Shown here piece after piece: positions 48,236 through 60,600 of a DNA stretch of 64,000 bases. Origin of the DNA: Cricetomys ansorgei (Eukaryota > Chordata > Mammalia > Rodentia > Nesomyidae); NCBI GenBank assembly GCA_026225945.1, contig JAMJFZ010000070.1, positions 310,001 through 374,000 on the forward strand, read 5' to 3'. The number at the start of each line of letters is the position of its first letter. Within the stretch, counting starts at the first letter, position 1. Made by a program: the position numbers and the translations under genes. The notes below the pieces were generated by a model. That model was not told the DNA's origin. It searched no databases and was given only the letters and a program-made list of their open reading frames with translations.

Positions 48236-48240
48236 AACCT
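47940..48240. repeat. AT-rich tail and (TA)n microsatellite
   Basis: TATA-rich DNA with several inverted repeats (for example around 48,040-48,115) and a long (TA)n at 48,180-48,232. It grew from the tail of the L1 3' end. Open frames here are composition artefacts. Confidence 0.9.
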
Positions 48241-48880
48241 GCATATAAAACATTATAAAACAGCCCCTGATAAACCAAAATTAAAATTTTATATGCAGTA
48301 TCAATCAAATTATCTATTAAGTGTCTATGCTATCTCTTTATATGATATGTCTATTACCATTATCTTTTTCTCATGTTTCCAATTCAGATGTCATACACTC
48401 CCATGTATTGTGTCATATCCTTCCATCCAAAGTGTCATTTGGACAGTTCATATATTTATGTCTGTTTTTTCTCAGTGTCACGTTCGGCCAGTTTTTATTG
48501 ATATTTTTGCTTGCATCCATGTTTCCTCCAAGTTGTGAATTTGGATATGTTCATACATTTTTTTTTTTTGTTTCCATGCATGTACGCTTCATCCTCTTTG
48601 TAATGATGAAAAATTTTGTATTATGTTAACTCTCCTGGATCAGTCTTGACACGTTTGTGCTCATGTCCTTTCTTGAATCAACAGATTCTTCCCATGTAAT
48701 GTTAGAGATTTAGAATTAACTGTTATTTTCCAGTTTCCCTTACTTATGCAGCATGTTAATTCTCAATCATTGTACACCTATGCCACTTGCTGTGTACATT
48801 AGGAAACTGCAGGTAGTACTCAAACACAAGAGCATGTCTTCAGGCCAGGTGGCAATGTGCCTTAGGGATGCACTTCCAGC
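48241..48880. other. Spacer between two L1 3' ends
   Basis: Mixed AT-rich sequence. I recognise no gene. The frames at 48,164-48,629 begin in the microsatellite and show no domain. Confidence 0.4.
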
Positions 48881-49327
48881 AAAAATAACATACATAAAAG
48901 GACTATAAAAAGCTACATTTAAAAAATGTCACTGCCATGAGCAGGATAAAAATTTCATAAACAGGCATGCCACTGTGGATGACAAAAAACGTACAGGTCT
49001 CAGAACTATACATGAAAATAGAGAAAACTGACTGTGTATAGCTGTGAGTAGGAGACGTGTTTACAAGGAAGAGAATCCTAATAAGACGTCCAGCTGTGGT
49101 CAACCTTAAAAGCCTGCATGTAAATAACATCTCACAGATTGAGCAGGACACATATAGTAATTTATATTCACATGCATATATATATGCAAAAAGAATTAAT
49201 GAGTAAAGAGGTCATCAATTTGAAGGACAGAAAGGAAGGGTATATTGGAGTGTCTGTGGAATAAAAGGAAGGGTGAAATGGTGTAGTATTCTTACTATCT
49301 TACTATCTCAAAAGTAAAAAATAATTA
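48881..49327 (+). mobile_element. L1 3' end, sense (second)
   Basis: The same text as the first copy: 'ctataaaaagctacatttaaa', 'gtcatcaatttgaaggacag', 'tattggagtgtctgtggaat', then an A-rich tail. Two diverged copies in the same orientation suggest either local duplication or two insertions. Confidence 0.65.
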
Positions 49328-49328
49328 C

Positions 49329-49370
<42 letters not shown>
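49328..49370. repeat. (TA)n microsatellite
   Basis: A (TA)n run directly after the second L1 tail, parallel to the first copy. Confidence 0.9.
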
Positions 49371-49373
<3 letters not shown>

Positions 49374-50758
49374 AATAATGTATTCTTGGCCTGGCTGTGA
49401 GCAGAATCTGCCAACTCAGCTCAAAAGTAATTGTTAATGTTCCACTGACCGTCAAATTGTGGCAGGAGTGAGAACTATTCATATTTGCTGCAAGCATATC
49501 ATAAACTATTCTTAGCTATACTGACCTTCCTAAGAGAGAGAGCCACAGTTAGATCTGCAAAGAGCCTTGTCAGTAAGTCAGTAAACTTAGAAATACAAAT
49601 AGAAAATTCAACCCTGAGCAAGACCCCCTTTTTATAGTAAGCCTATACAGACCTAGAATCAATGATTCATTAATTAAACTATTGTTTTAGCTTTCTCACT
49701 AAAAATAACCTTGAAGAATAGAGCTTACAGCTTCAATCTGTGAAGGGCATTCCTGCTTATATTGTAATGTGCTTAATTCCTGCAAACCATAAAACCATGA
49801 AAAAACATTGTGTTCATTTTTTAAGCTACAGGAACCTTGCCTCTGGGTGAGAAGTATTCTCTAAGAGAGAGAGAACTCTCCTGAGTGGGCAGTCTTCCTC
49901 CCTGGCAACAAGTGCATGATTGCCAGTTCTTTCTAAAAAGTGTTTGCGTGTGTTATTATATGAAAAGGTACGTCTGAGCATGTCACTTTCAAGTGTGAAT
50001 GTACAATCTATTTTGTCCTCAAAAAGGAAACAGTTTTATGTGTTTGTTTGTCATAACTTTATTTCACCTGTCTGTTTTCTTCTGTGTAGTTTCATGGAAC
50101 CTATCGTGGGTGAAGGCTGGATAGTAATCGACAGTCCTCTCTCTCACATCCCCACTTCCTTGCTTTGTCTTCTGTCTCACTGTCAACCCTCCATTCTTCT
50201 CTGTTCCTACCTTTCCCTGAAAGCCAATTCCTCTGGCTGCCCTTCCACCTGTACAAAGAGCAAATGTGCATCAGTGTCTGTCTTCTGTAGGTGGTGACAG
50301 AAAAACAACATGACATACAATTGCTTAAATGATCAGGCCAATGCTTAGGACTCACTAACATCCCCAAAGGAGCCAGAGAAGCAGCCTCAGAAAGGACCCC
50401 ACCCAGGAGAGGTTTCTTTTCCTGGTAAAGGTTCATGTTAATAAAACTGTTTGTTCCTGATGTGAGAACTGCAGATCTCAGGAGCATTGACAATGAAAAT
50501 TAGTATACATGGGAGCTAGAAGTGAACTGCTATAAAAATGTACTTTCTCCTGAGAACAAATTTCATAGGTTTTGGCTTCCAAACTCTCATTTAGTCCACA
50601 GGCTTCTACCCACAGTAACTACCAGCCAGGAACCTTCTATTCTGGACAACGTTAACTCAGAAGGTAGTAGATACACAAGAAGGAATCATCAGAAGCAAAG
50701 TTGTGCCAGTGAGTTTGAGAGGTAAAATCAAAGCATCCTGAACAAGTTGGGTTTTCTT
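49371..50758. other. Unclassified sequence, possibly LTR-derived
   Basis: No gene is seen. 49,850-50,480 includes 'aataaaac' (50,442) and pyrimidine-rich blocks, which might be old LTR text, but no ends or target duplications are visible. The 125- and 130-codon frames on opposite strands overlap each other and show no domain. Confidence 0.35.
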
Positions 50759-50942
50759 TTTAAAAATTCATGTATGTTTTTTCAGCTTGTATATTTGTGT
50801 ACCACCTGTGTGCCTGGAGCCTGAGGAGGTGGGAAGATGACACTAGATCCCCTGGAAATGGAGTTACAGTGGCTTGAGAGCTGCAAACAGAATCTTGGGT
50901 ACTCAGAATGTTCTTTTAACTCCTGAGCTACCTCTCTTACCT
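50759..50942 (-). mobile_element. B3 SINE, antisense
   Basis: 'gtgcctggagcctgaggagg', 'agatcccctggaaatggag', 'ttacagtggcttgagagctgc', 'gggtactcagaatg' and 'tcctgagctacctctctta' follow the reverse complement of rodent B3 closely. Confidence 0.75.
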
Positions 50943-52520
50943 TTTGTGTTTAATTTTTAAGTCGACCTGTATTTTATGAAAGAAAAAACTAATGACTTCT
51001 GGGAGATATGTTACCCCTAGGTTTTAGAAGATACCAAAATGCTCCTCAGACTGACTGTAGCATGCAATACATGAGATTTCTAATTTCTCCATGTCACCAA
51101 TAATATCTTGGTGAGATCCAACTCTGGCAGGATTTCAGTGACCTGGGAGAGAGAGGCAGAGACTGGATAATATGAATAAAACATCATGTCTTATAGATGG
51201 GAACAGATTTATCTCTTTATTCTTGATTTTTCTCTCCTACTGTCCTTGTCTACTTCTCTCCATCTCTCTACTTCTCTTTCTCTCTAAGCCTCTAATATCT
51301 CTCTGCTTTTTGTTGTAAATTATAGCATTTTTCCAAAGCCACTTATCGAGAAAAATCATACTACAACCACATCTTAACCATAAAATACCTCCACTTAATG
51401 ATTGCAAATTTTATATTTTAGTGATTAAGTGTTTCATATTATTAAAGAACAAGTTATCTTAAACTCACAACTGAACACTTAGTATTTTCTCTACACAAGA
51501 TATCTAAAAGCAATACTTTTTCTATTATAGATTAACAGAGTTTATGGAAGCCAACAAATTTTAAGACCAGATTCCATTGTTGCTGGCAAGTAGCAGTCTT
51601 GCATTTGCTAGCAAATGAATATACCTCATGTTACTCTAATTAACTATTTTCATTTAGCTAATACAATAAGACAAGTTTGTTATAACAAGAAAACTTTATG
51701 TTTCTTATTTTTCGTTACTTTTCTTAGGTAAAAGGAGAATCTGCTGCACATCTTTATGTCCACAAGGATCAACCCAAGCTCATGAGCAAATGTTTAAGTA
51801 TAGAAACCAAAGAAGAATACATTTTATTCTTGATCAAGAAAGTTCAAAATTAACAGTGGCCACTGAAACTCATTTGTTATATCTTGATCATGATCCCTCC
51901 TGTCTTTCATAGATGAAACTCGAGGGTACTAGCAATTAAGTTTTATTTGTTCTTGCTTTCTATCCATGACGAAAAACAAGTCCCTAGCAAAAGTAAGTTC
52001 TCTTATTTTTGTGTTATTTCTTAGGCTGCTAATAACTCTAAGGTTATTGATTCTAAGGCAGCTGGTGAAATCACAATCTGATACTATAAATATACATGAA
52101 AAATGCCTAATTTTCATATCTACATATGATTTTTTGTTATTCTTTCTCGATTTTCAGCTGAATCATAGTTTATCTGAGTGTCATTACCTTTGGGAAAATC
52201 ACCTCTGTAGCTATGTATAATACCACAAAATCACCACTGTTGTTATGGATAGTAACATCATAAAGATAAAATTACTATGATCAGAATCTTTATGACCAAG
52301 ACAACTAGCAGCAGCATCAGAAAGGGATGAGCAGAAGAGAATCCTCCAAAGAAACTGGCAAAACTGAAGGTCAAACTCATTACTACCTCACAAAAAACAG
52401 TGAGTTGTAACTTCTGAGGTTTAAAGACAGGTTGTAGTTATTCTGGTAATTCCTGTTACTGTCTTTTTAACCTAGCCATCCTGCTCTTCCAGTATTTAAA
52501 ATGATTTTTTTATTTTTACT
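50943..52520. other. Unclassified AT-rich sequence
   Basis: No gene or repeat is recognised. A pyrimidine-rich stretch (51,230-51,310) is present. Short frames at 51,929-52,220 lie on both strands of the same DNA and carry no domain. Confidence 0.4.
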
Positions 52521-52524
52521 TCAA

Positions 52525-52715
52525 AGGAGTTAGTGTTTTCCCTGTGTATATAAGTGTACCACATACATGAAATGCTCTCAGATGCATTGGCTTCTGTGAA
52601 ACTGTATTCAGAGATGATTGTGAGCTGCCATGTGTGTACTGGAAACCAAACGTGGGTCCTCTGCAAGAGCAACCACTGTTTTTAACTTCTGAGGTACCCC
52701 TCCAGTGACCAAATT
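52525..52715 (-). mobile_element. B3/B2-type SINE, antisense
   Basis: 'tgattgtgagctgccatgtg', 'tactggaaaccaaacgtggg', 'tcctctgcaagagcaacca' and 'aacttctgaggtacccctcc' follow the reverse complement of a tRNA-derived rodent SINE. Old, many changes. Confidence 0.65.
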
Positions 52716-53499
52716 TTTTATTCTTGGGACACAGCCTTTTGTTGACTTCTAAGACATGACACTTTCCTAATTTGTCTTCTACTTCAATTGTTGCTCTTTC
52801 TTAGCCCCTGTATATGTTTATTCCTTCTCTTCAATCCTGTTCTTCCTCGCCCTACTGTCTCCTCCTCCATTTCCTCCTCTTCAATTTCCTCTCTATTCCT
52901 TCTTTTGCTCTCCTCTGTCAGATCTATCTTCTCAATATCAACTTGAATGTATTTATTTCAGTAAAACCATGAGTGAATGTAATGTTGCAAACTAGCATCC
53001 ATAGCTTTACATTAGTGGAATGGGCTGCAAATTAAGACATTCATTCTTGCTGAATGGTTTCATAACCCGTTCAAACATCTCCGTGCCCATACCTATTTTT
53101 ATTTTTATTTTTTCATAATTAGACAAAGTAGGAAACAATTCAAATCCACAACTTACTGACTACCCATGATCTCTACTATGACTCAAACTGCACTCTATAA
53201 AAAGTAAAGCACTTTTCCTGATATTTTCATGAAGTTGCACAAAGAACAACAAATATGGAGAGTATGCCCTAAGTGTACACCCTGCAGTAAAAAAGAATCC
53301 ATCCACATGAAGATGACTGTCCAGGAAACATAGTATATAATCACTTATCTTTAAGACAAAATTGTCCCAAATGTAGCTTGTTATCTGACCTCTGTTTTTC
53401 TGCTATGACCTCTTCTAAAACAGATGTTATGGCTCCCATGATTGACGTAAACATTTGAAGCCTTCTCCATATAGTCACATAGAAATGAAAAATTAGCCT
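52716..53499. other. Unclassified sequence with pyrimidine-rich block
   Basis: A CT-rich block (52,790-52,925) and otherwise AT-rich sequence. I recognise nothing else. Confidence 0.4.
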
Positions 53500-54647
53500 A
53501 ATCACTGCACCCCTGAAAGGCCTCTAGGCATCAGATAACAGACATTTGTATGAGGCACAAGAGAGGTCATTAATCATGAACTAATTAATTAATAATGTTT
53601 CAGTTTTATGAGGCATGAGAAAGTATAGTATCCAAAGCATTTTATAATATCCTTAAAAATGTTCCCCTTTCCACAAAACCTGGTCATGGCCTTTACCTCA
53701 GTATTACATCCTCCTTCTCATTGCCGTTGCTTCCATGAAGCCATGCTACTTAAGTAGCACAGAACCAGACAATGTGAGCCAGCCAGCCAGCAGTAATTCT
53801 GAGTAACCTTCTAGAACTTTCTTCAGTTCCTGAGTACAACACTCACTTGAGCTCTGCACACTTGGCTTTGTATACATATCAACATTTTAAAGAAGGAGAG
53901 CATCTCTCAAAAGTACAGTACCTTGACCATATTCTGGTGACCCAACGGAAACTGAAATTTCCCTGCATTCTTAAGGGTCCTTGAAACTTTCCCCTTGTAT
54001 CAAACTATTTTAAAGGACATTCAAATCTATTCAGGATGTTAATGGGAATTTGAACATCTGCCCAAGGGTTGCTGAAAACTTCGATATACATCTAGAAGGA
54101 GAAGTCATAGTTTTTCACTCTCATGAAAATGGCCTCATATTTCTACTGTAGCCATGGGGATCAAAGACATTCCAGTTTTACCTCTAACAACTTAGACAAT
54201 TATCCTCTGCCCAATGCTGTTCAAAATATGCATCATCCTTCCAAAAGGCTCTACACTTACTACTACCCTACGGGCTCTCCAATATTCCACATCTTTTGAA
54301 AAAGGCCTCTGCCATACCTGCAGATTCCACAGGAGCCCAAAATATTCACCTCCATGAAAAGAGTATTAAGAATGAACCCCTCTCAGAAGACGGCCTAAGA
54401 TATTCCTTTTCTCATATTAAGGGCTGTAGATAGTCCACTTCTACCAAAATAAGGTTGACATCTGCCCAGGCTTACCAAGACAGTTTCAGAATTCCCCCCA
54501 TCTGAACAAGAGTGTGTTAAACATAGTTTCTGTAAAGGGAGGTCTGATCTTTTTCTAATCTGTAAAAGGAATAAGTCCAAGCATTTGTCTTAAAGAGATC
54601 CTCACCTTTATCACATGTAACAAATAGTGTGTGGAAATGTGGAAATT

Positions 54648-54689
<42 letters not shown>

Positions 54690-54712
54690 TTCCTCCCTGT
54701 CTCCCTCCCCTG
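54648..54712. repeat. (TC)n microsatellite
   Basis: A CT run with CCCT/CCTCC variants inside the decayed tract. Confidence 0.9.
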
Positions 54713-55227
54713 AAAAGGGTTTCAATAATTTGCCCTACCAAAATGGCCACAGCCATTTTAAATCTACTAAAATTAGATCAAATCTCATTTAATCTGTGCA
54801 ATGAGAAATACCCAAAAAGTTCTATAATCTGGGAGATCAACATTAGCTACAGTCCATTTATCACATTCTCAGTGGATATTTGGATATTTTTAATTCCTTC
54901 AAGGGTCTCAGACACTGCCTACAGTTACAAAATGGAGCTTCATATCTATTCCCTCACACGAAGTTAATTTCAAACATTCTCATTTTTAAAGGGAGCTTGA
55001 ACATTTCCTCCTCTCCACAAAACAGACTGAAACAAAGAGGCTTCATAATATCAGATCACAATGACTTAAATTTGGACTCTAAGTAACAAACGGCCTTAGC
55101 ACTGCTTTCCCTGCACAGGGGGGCTCACACAAAACAATGTGACAAATATTATATTCACTTTACTCTACAATCCTACAAAACTCACAAATTTGCATAATCT
55201 TCATAAAAAGCATATTTATTTCCAAGT

Positions 55228-55300
55228 ATAGGAGAGATGGCTCAGTATCTTACATATGAAAGGGGCTGTAACTTCTTCCCAACATGACCAAGGGAGAAGA
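55228..55300 (+). mobile_element. Possible B2-like SINE head
   Basis: 'ataggagagatggctcagta' resembles the pol III A-box start of B2/B3 SINEs. The remainder is too degraded to follow. Confidence 0.35.
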
Positions 55301-56574
55301 CAGAATACACACCTATACAAGCAGCTATAGATCATACCCTTATGTGCAGCAAAAGAACTTTACAATATACTTAATATAAATTAGGAAATATATGACCCTG
55401 TGCATCTCTGCAGGCATTTGTGTAGACTGCTGCAGTTTCTTCTAAGGTGGCTCTAGTAGGAAATACATATACAAGAATGTCTTCAGAGTCTTCCCATCCT
55501 TGTGTTGTGGATTTGTGGCCATTCTATGTAGTTGATTATATTGCAAGCAAATTCCTAGCAGTCCTCTAGGACTCCCAGAATATTTCCATCTGCCTAAGAG
55601 GTACAGATAAGGAATAAAGGACCATCAAGTGAGTGCTAGAATCTTTCACAGACACTCTTCATTTCTTGAGTCAAGACAATTGTACACCAAATGAAGTCAC
55701 GTCTTCCACATCTTCTGAGGCATTCTGGGATGTGGCACACAAACAAAGTGGTGGTTGGATATTCCCATCTAGCTCAATTGGATTCACAATTTACCAAATA
55801 TATACAAGGGGCTGGATGTGGCCATTCTTATCAGAAGTCACTCAAATCTTTGCAATTTCCCAAAGGGTTTCTGACACTGTCCATATATGTAGAATTGAAT
55901 TCTCAACATTCTCTCTAATATGCAGAGCATGTCACATAAAATAGTTCTTGAAAACTAGGGGCGTAAGTTACAATGTAAACAAAAGGATATTGAATGAGGC
56001 AACCCATGTACATGGAAGCTTCAATATATCTAGTACAGCTCAAGATATCTTCAAGATATCAGAAGGATCTAGCACCACATTTTCCCCACAAGATGTCCTC
56101 ATATATAACATCTAAGACAAATCGAACCTTAATCTTATTCTTCCTTTTGGGACTTTGTAAAAGGACTTCCATGCCTTTGGAAAAATTGTTGAACCTTTGA
56201 ATCATAAGGATCGGTTCCTAACATATTTTACACATGAATTAAAGAGAATGCGCTCTTTCCAGTGTGACTCAGGGAATCAAGGCCTGATCAGTCCTTCACC
56301 TGTAGTTATAGATGTGTATGAAAGATTTTCAAAGTTCTTCACAAACACAAGAGGACTTAATGTTCTTCCCATGTTTTCAGTATTCCTTTTCTTAACAGCT
56401 CCTCTCTGTAATGAGCTATAGGAAGAACCACCACAGCACACAGATCTGAATATCTAAATCATATTCAAGGGCCTAACAGAGATTCTAGCTCCACAGAGTG
56501 GTTCCTAAAGCTTATTCAACTAACCTGAAACCTACTGAAAGCAGACATCGGTTCAAGGGCTGATGTCTGTAGTA

Positions 56575-56632
56575 ACACACACACATACACACACACACAC
56601 ATACACACAAACACACACATACACAGAAACAC
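56575..56632. repeat. (AC)n microsatellite
   Basis: AC repeats with ATAC and AAAC interruptions. Confidence 0.9.
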
Positions 56633-59600
56633 AAGACTTTTGGATTAATCAGAAGTGTTCAGGGTTCTTGGAGTATGGACAGTACACAAAAGAGGATGTA
56701 TCAACTTCCCAGTTTTCATTGAGGTTCTCTGGTCCTGATCATATAAATAAACAAGACTTAAATCTTTCAAAATTGTTCAAGGGGCTCTGCATGCCACTGC
56801 ATATGTACAAGGTTATTGAGCTCCTTCATCCTAGGAACCAAATTGTCTCATAATTTTTCAGTTTCTACAGGGGCCTTGGCACTAACCATATATGCAAAAC
56901 GAAATTGTATATCTAAGAGCTCACATGCCCAGGACCTCATATTTTCTCCTTAATTCAAATGTGACCCACAAACGTTACTCTTCCATGAAAATAAGACTGA
57001 AACAGGCACCCTTGTGAAAGGGGTCTTTAATACTTCACCATTAGATCACAATAGCTTAAATCAACAATTTGTTGAGCCAGAAGACAATATATATGTGCTT
57101 CCTAAACAGGGAGAGTTCAAAATCTACACATTGGACATATAGTATCTTGTTCTTACCCTACCTTCCTTCATGTCTCCTGACATTCTCTTATCATTGTAAA
57201 AGGACTGTGGAATTTCCAAGAACATAGGATGGGTCCATGACTTTTATTCATGGAGAAGAGGATGTGAAATAGTACATACTTAACTCAAAAGCAGCCCACA
57301 ATTACACAAAGATATAATCTTAGACATAGCTGCAAGGGCTGTTCCAGGTTTGTCCATGTACATTAGAAGATGTGGAGCCCCCTGAACCTTTGAATGTCAC
57401 TCAGGAATACCATCACATCTCCTTGATGTGCCTTGGCAAGAAAAAACATGCACACCTGGTTTAGAATACCTTCCCATACTTGTGAGGTGGTCTGCAACAT
57501 TCCACATTTATGGGAGTGTTCTGGGAGATTTTAGAGCTTTTGGAGGATTTGATCAATATTGCCAAAAGGGATGCATGGACTGATTTATAAAGAATGATTT
57601 AGGATCTTTCACAAACATCTCTTTTTCAGGATAGAAGAATACAAAAATATGACATTCCTTCAATGCTTGTTAACAGGATTCTGGTAGATTTCCCATATTT
57701 GTCAATTACCATGGAAGAGCTGTGGAAACTACTAGCACCAATACACTGCTCAGGCCTCTACTTCATGTGCACAAGGGTTTGTTTGACCTTTGCAATTTTT
57801 CCGAGTGCTTCCGTCACTGGTCATACCAGCAAAATGGATTTTTCAACCTACACTTCATATGCCGTGGTGTAGCCCATAGGTACTTTGCCACTCAGCAAAA
57901 AAGGTAAGGAGATACTTTTCAGTGTGAAAACTCATCCAGATCTCAACAAAAAGAACCACCTGTCAAGGTAAGTGATATACTGGACAATGGAATTTGGATT
58001 GCCAAATATCTGGTGTTTTTACATATACAGAAGCTTCTCAGATGTTCTCTGATGATAAACTCTGACACCCCCAATCCAGAGACATGTTTGATTACATAAG
58101 GAAACCCAACTATTAGCCTCATGCTATAATCCAGCTATGTATCCTTTACTATGCATAGCTCAAGGACCAAGAGTATCTCTCAATCCTCTAATCCTCTAAC
58201 ATTTAAGCTGGGATTTAAAGGCCTACATAAGAGTCCTATGTTTGTTTCCAGAGTACTGTGGAAGCATACAAGCACCCCTCCACAGCGACTTTGGTCTTCT
58301 ACAATGGCACTGCTAGAGAGCAGTGAGCTGATGCACATTATGAGGGAGAAGACATCTTCATCATATAGTTACAGAAAACCAACACCTGCAGATTATACAA
58401 ACTGCCAAAGCTTAGGCAACCCTTACCCCATCTATATATAACACAATTATTTTAAAGTTACGTAAGCAGAACAAGAAATAAACTCCCACAACAAAATGGA
58501 TCTCACACAATCTCCTTCTAATAAAGGAGTGGCATATGCTACAATGGTCACAAGACATATCGAAACAGGCATTCTGCAAACAATGTGCGTTCAGTATAGC
58601 CTCCTTAGACCAACACAGCTTCCAACTGGACTCTCTTGCCCTAAGTGGACTCATACCTAAAATTTCAGATAAATAAGTTCTTAAACTTAATCTTCCTTCT
58701 TTTGAATCTCTAGAATTTACTCTGTATATGAGAACGGTACTTGAAAGTTTCAAACATGACTTTGATGTTTGTGATGACTTTGTGATATGCTATACTCATG
58801 ACCTAGAAAAATGTGTAATTTCCAATGTCACCTAGGATTTCAAGAACCTACATGAGGAGATTTAGACCCATCTACATCTCTCTAATATAGTTGAAATTCT
58901 GTCACATGTAGACAGATAATTTTGCATCTGGGTGTGGGTATCTCTTATTTAACAGCTTCTCTTTGGGTAGGGCTCTATAAGGATAGTAATTACACACATA
59001 TATGTATGACCTTAACTCCTACTGAAGGGGCTAGTAGTGTGTCCAGATCCAAAAATGAAGTGGTTACTTCATGCTTATCAATATGATCAGGAGCATTCCA
59101 GAAGCCTGCCATCTGTTCAACTATGCTGTCAGATTACCCATGAACTTGTAAGTGTCTAGAAATTTTCACGTTTTCTTGGAATTACATTGTTACACAAAAC
59201 CTACATTAAAGATGAGATAGTGTCTTTAATATTTGCTAAATGGGTACTCCAGTCTTACCCTTATACACATCCAAACTGGAAATCCTCTGAAATGTACAAG
59301 TGTTGGTGGAGCCTGTCTGAATTGCACAAGTGACTGGACCATCTTCATCATTTACACCAAACTCTTGGATATTGCTAGTTCACAATTTTTATAATGACAC
59401 TATTGAATTTCACATCTATCCCCCTCAAAATCAGGAGACCTAGCAATTCTCTACCTAGAAAAAAGGTTGGCATATGACTTTCTTTAAAAAAACAGGCAGA
59501 ATGAAAGAGTCTTCTTGAGTACAAGGAGACTTGAGTATATCAAGAACAGATCATGATTGCTTGCACCAATACTCTGCTGATACAAAAAGACTTCCTATCC

Positions 59601-60600
59601 TGGAAGTCCTCACAAAACTTACACCGATTCAGTGGTATCTTGACCTTGACTTTAGGTTTCTAAAAGTCTCTAGAGCTTCTCTTATCTTTGTGAAAGGCAA
59701 ACAAAACTTCCAAACATTCAGAAAGTGTCCAAGCACTTCTATTCATGAAACACTGACTTCACATGATCCAGAAGCTGAGGGACAACTTTCTCCTACACAA
59801 AGATATGTAGACACTTCCACATCCCTTCAAATGGTCTTTCCTTGATTCTTTATATGTCTCAGGCTATGCATTGCCACCTGCATCTGTGGAACCATCTCTG
59901 TGGCCTACCAGCTCATCTTCTGAAGAGGCTTTTGTAATATTCACATGTACATGAGGGTCAACAGGAATTTCTCATCCTAGTGACTCTAGAATAAGAAAGG
60001 CTGTATTGGGAGCCTCACAAGTTGCAGCAGAAGCTACAGGAATCCTGTTATCTGTGCCAGTGCTGCAGTAACAGCAAACTACTACAGAGAATTCTTTACG
60101 GTTTTTCACAAGCTCTTCGTTTCCTGGCCATAGAAACCACTGCGCAGAAGCTCATCTAAACTTCAACTCTTCACAAAGGCATCTCTGCTCTGGCACACAT
60201 GGACAAGTGGCTTTGGGTTCTTTACAATTTGATAGACTGGCTCTGGAACCTTACAAATTTCACAAGTGCCTGTGGTTCACTCATCTGCACTTTGGTCTCA
60301 TGAGAATTTGTCTTTCAGTGGTGGTCTTCTGATACTGTCTGTACCTGCCTATTGGAGTTTACAACCTATTATTTCTTATTCAGAGGACATCACAGAGTCT
60401 TCTTTTACACATGTGGCCCATGTGTAAGAAAACAGAGCTCTGAGACTACTACTAAAATTTGACAGTTACGCTAGGTTCTAGATCCACACAGTTTTTACTA
60501 GGTGCTAATCAAAATAACAAATAGTTTTCTGAAAGTCTGTCATATGTCTAATGGGTGCTGTCAGAGTAAACATGTACCAATGTTGCTTTAGAATATATCA

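Larger units (their letters stand above)
53500..60600. repeat. Putative decayed tandem-repeat tract
   Basis: No gene is seen. Related words recur irregularly: an 'aaaggcctctgccatacctg'-type phrase at 53,514, 54,300, 54,900 ('agggtctcagacactgcct'), 55,862 ('aagggtttctgacactgtcc'), 56,773 ('aaggggctctgcatgccactg'), 56,867 ('acaggggccttggcactaac') and 57,775. It is usually followed after about 10 bases by a 'catatatgca'-like word and 'aatgga'. This looks like an old satellite with units of roughly 50-100 bp that have almost lost identity. Alternatively the words could be chance or several small repeats. Confidence 0.45.

Noticed and set aside
50101..50493. 130-codon minus-strand frame opposite a 125-codon plus-strand frame
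   Set aside because: Two overlapping antisense frames without domains; at most one could be real and neither has support.
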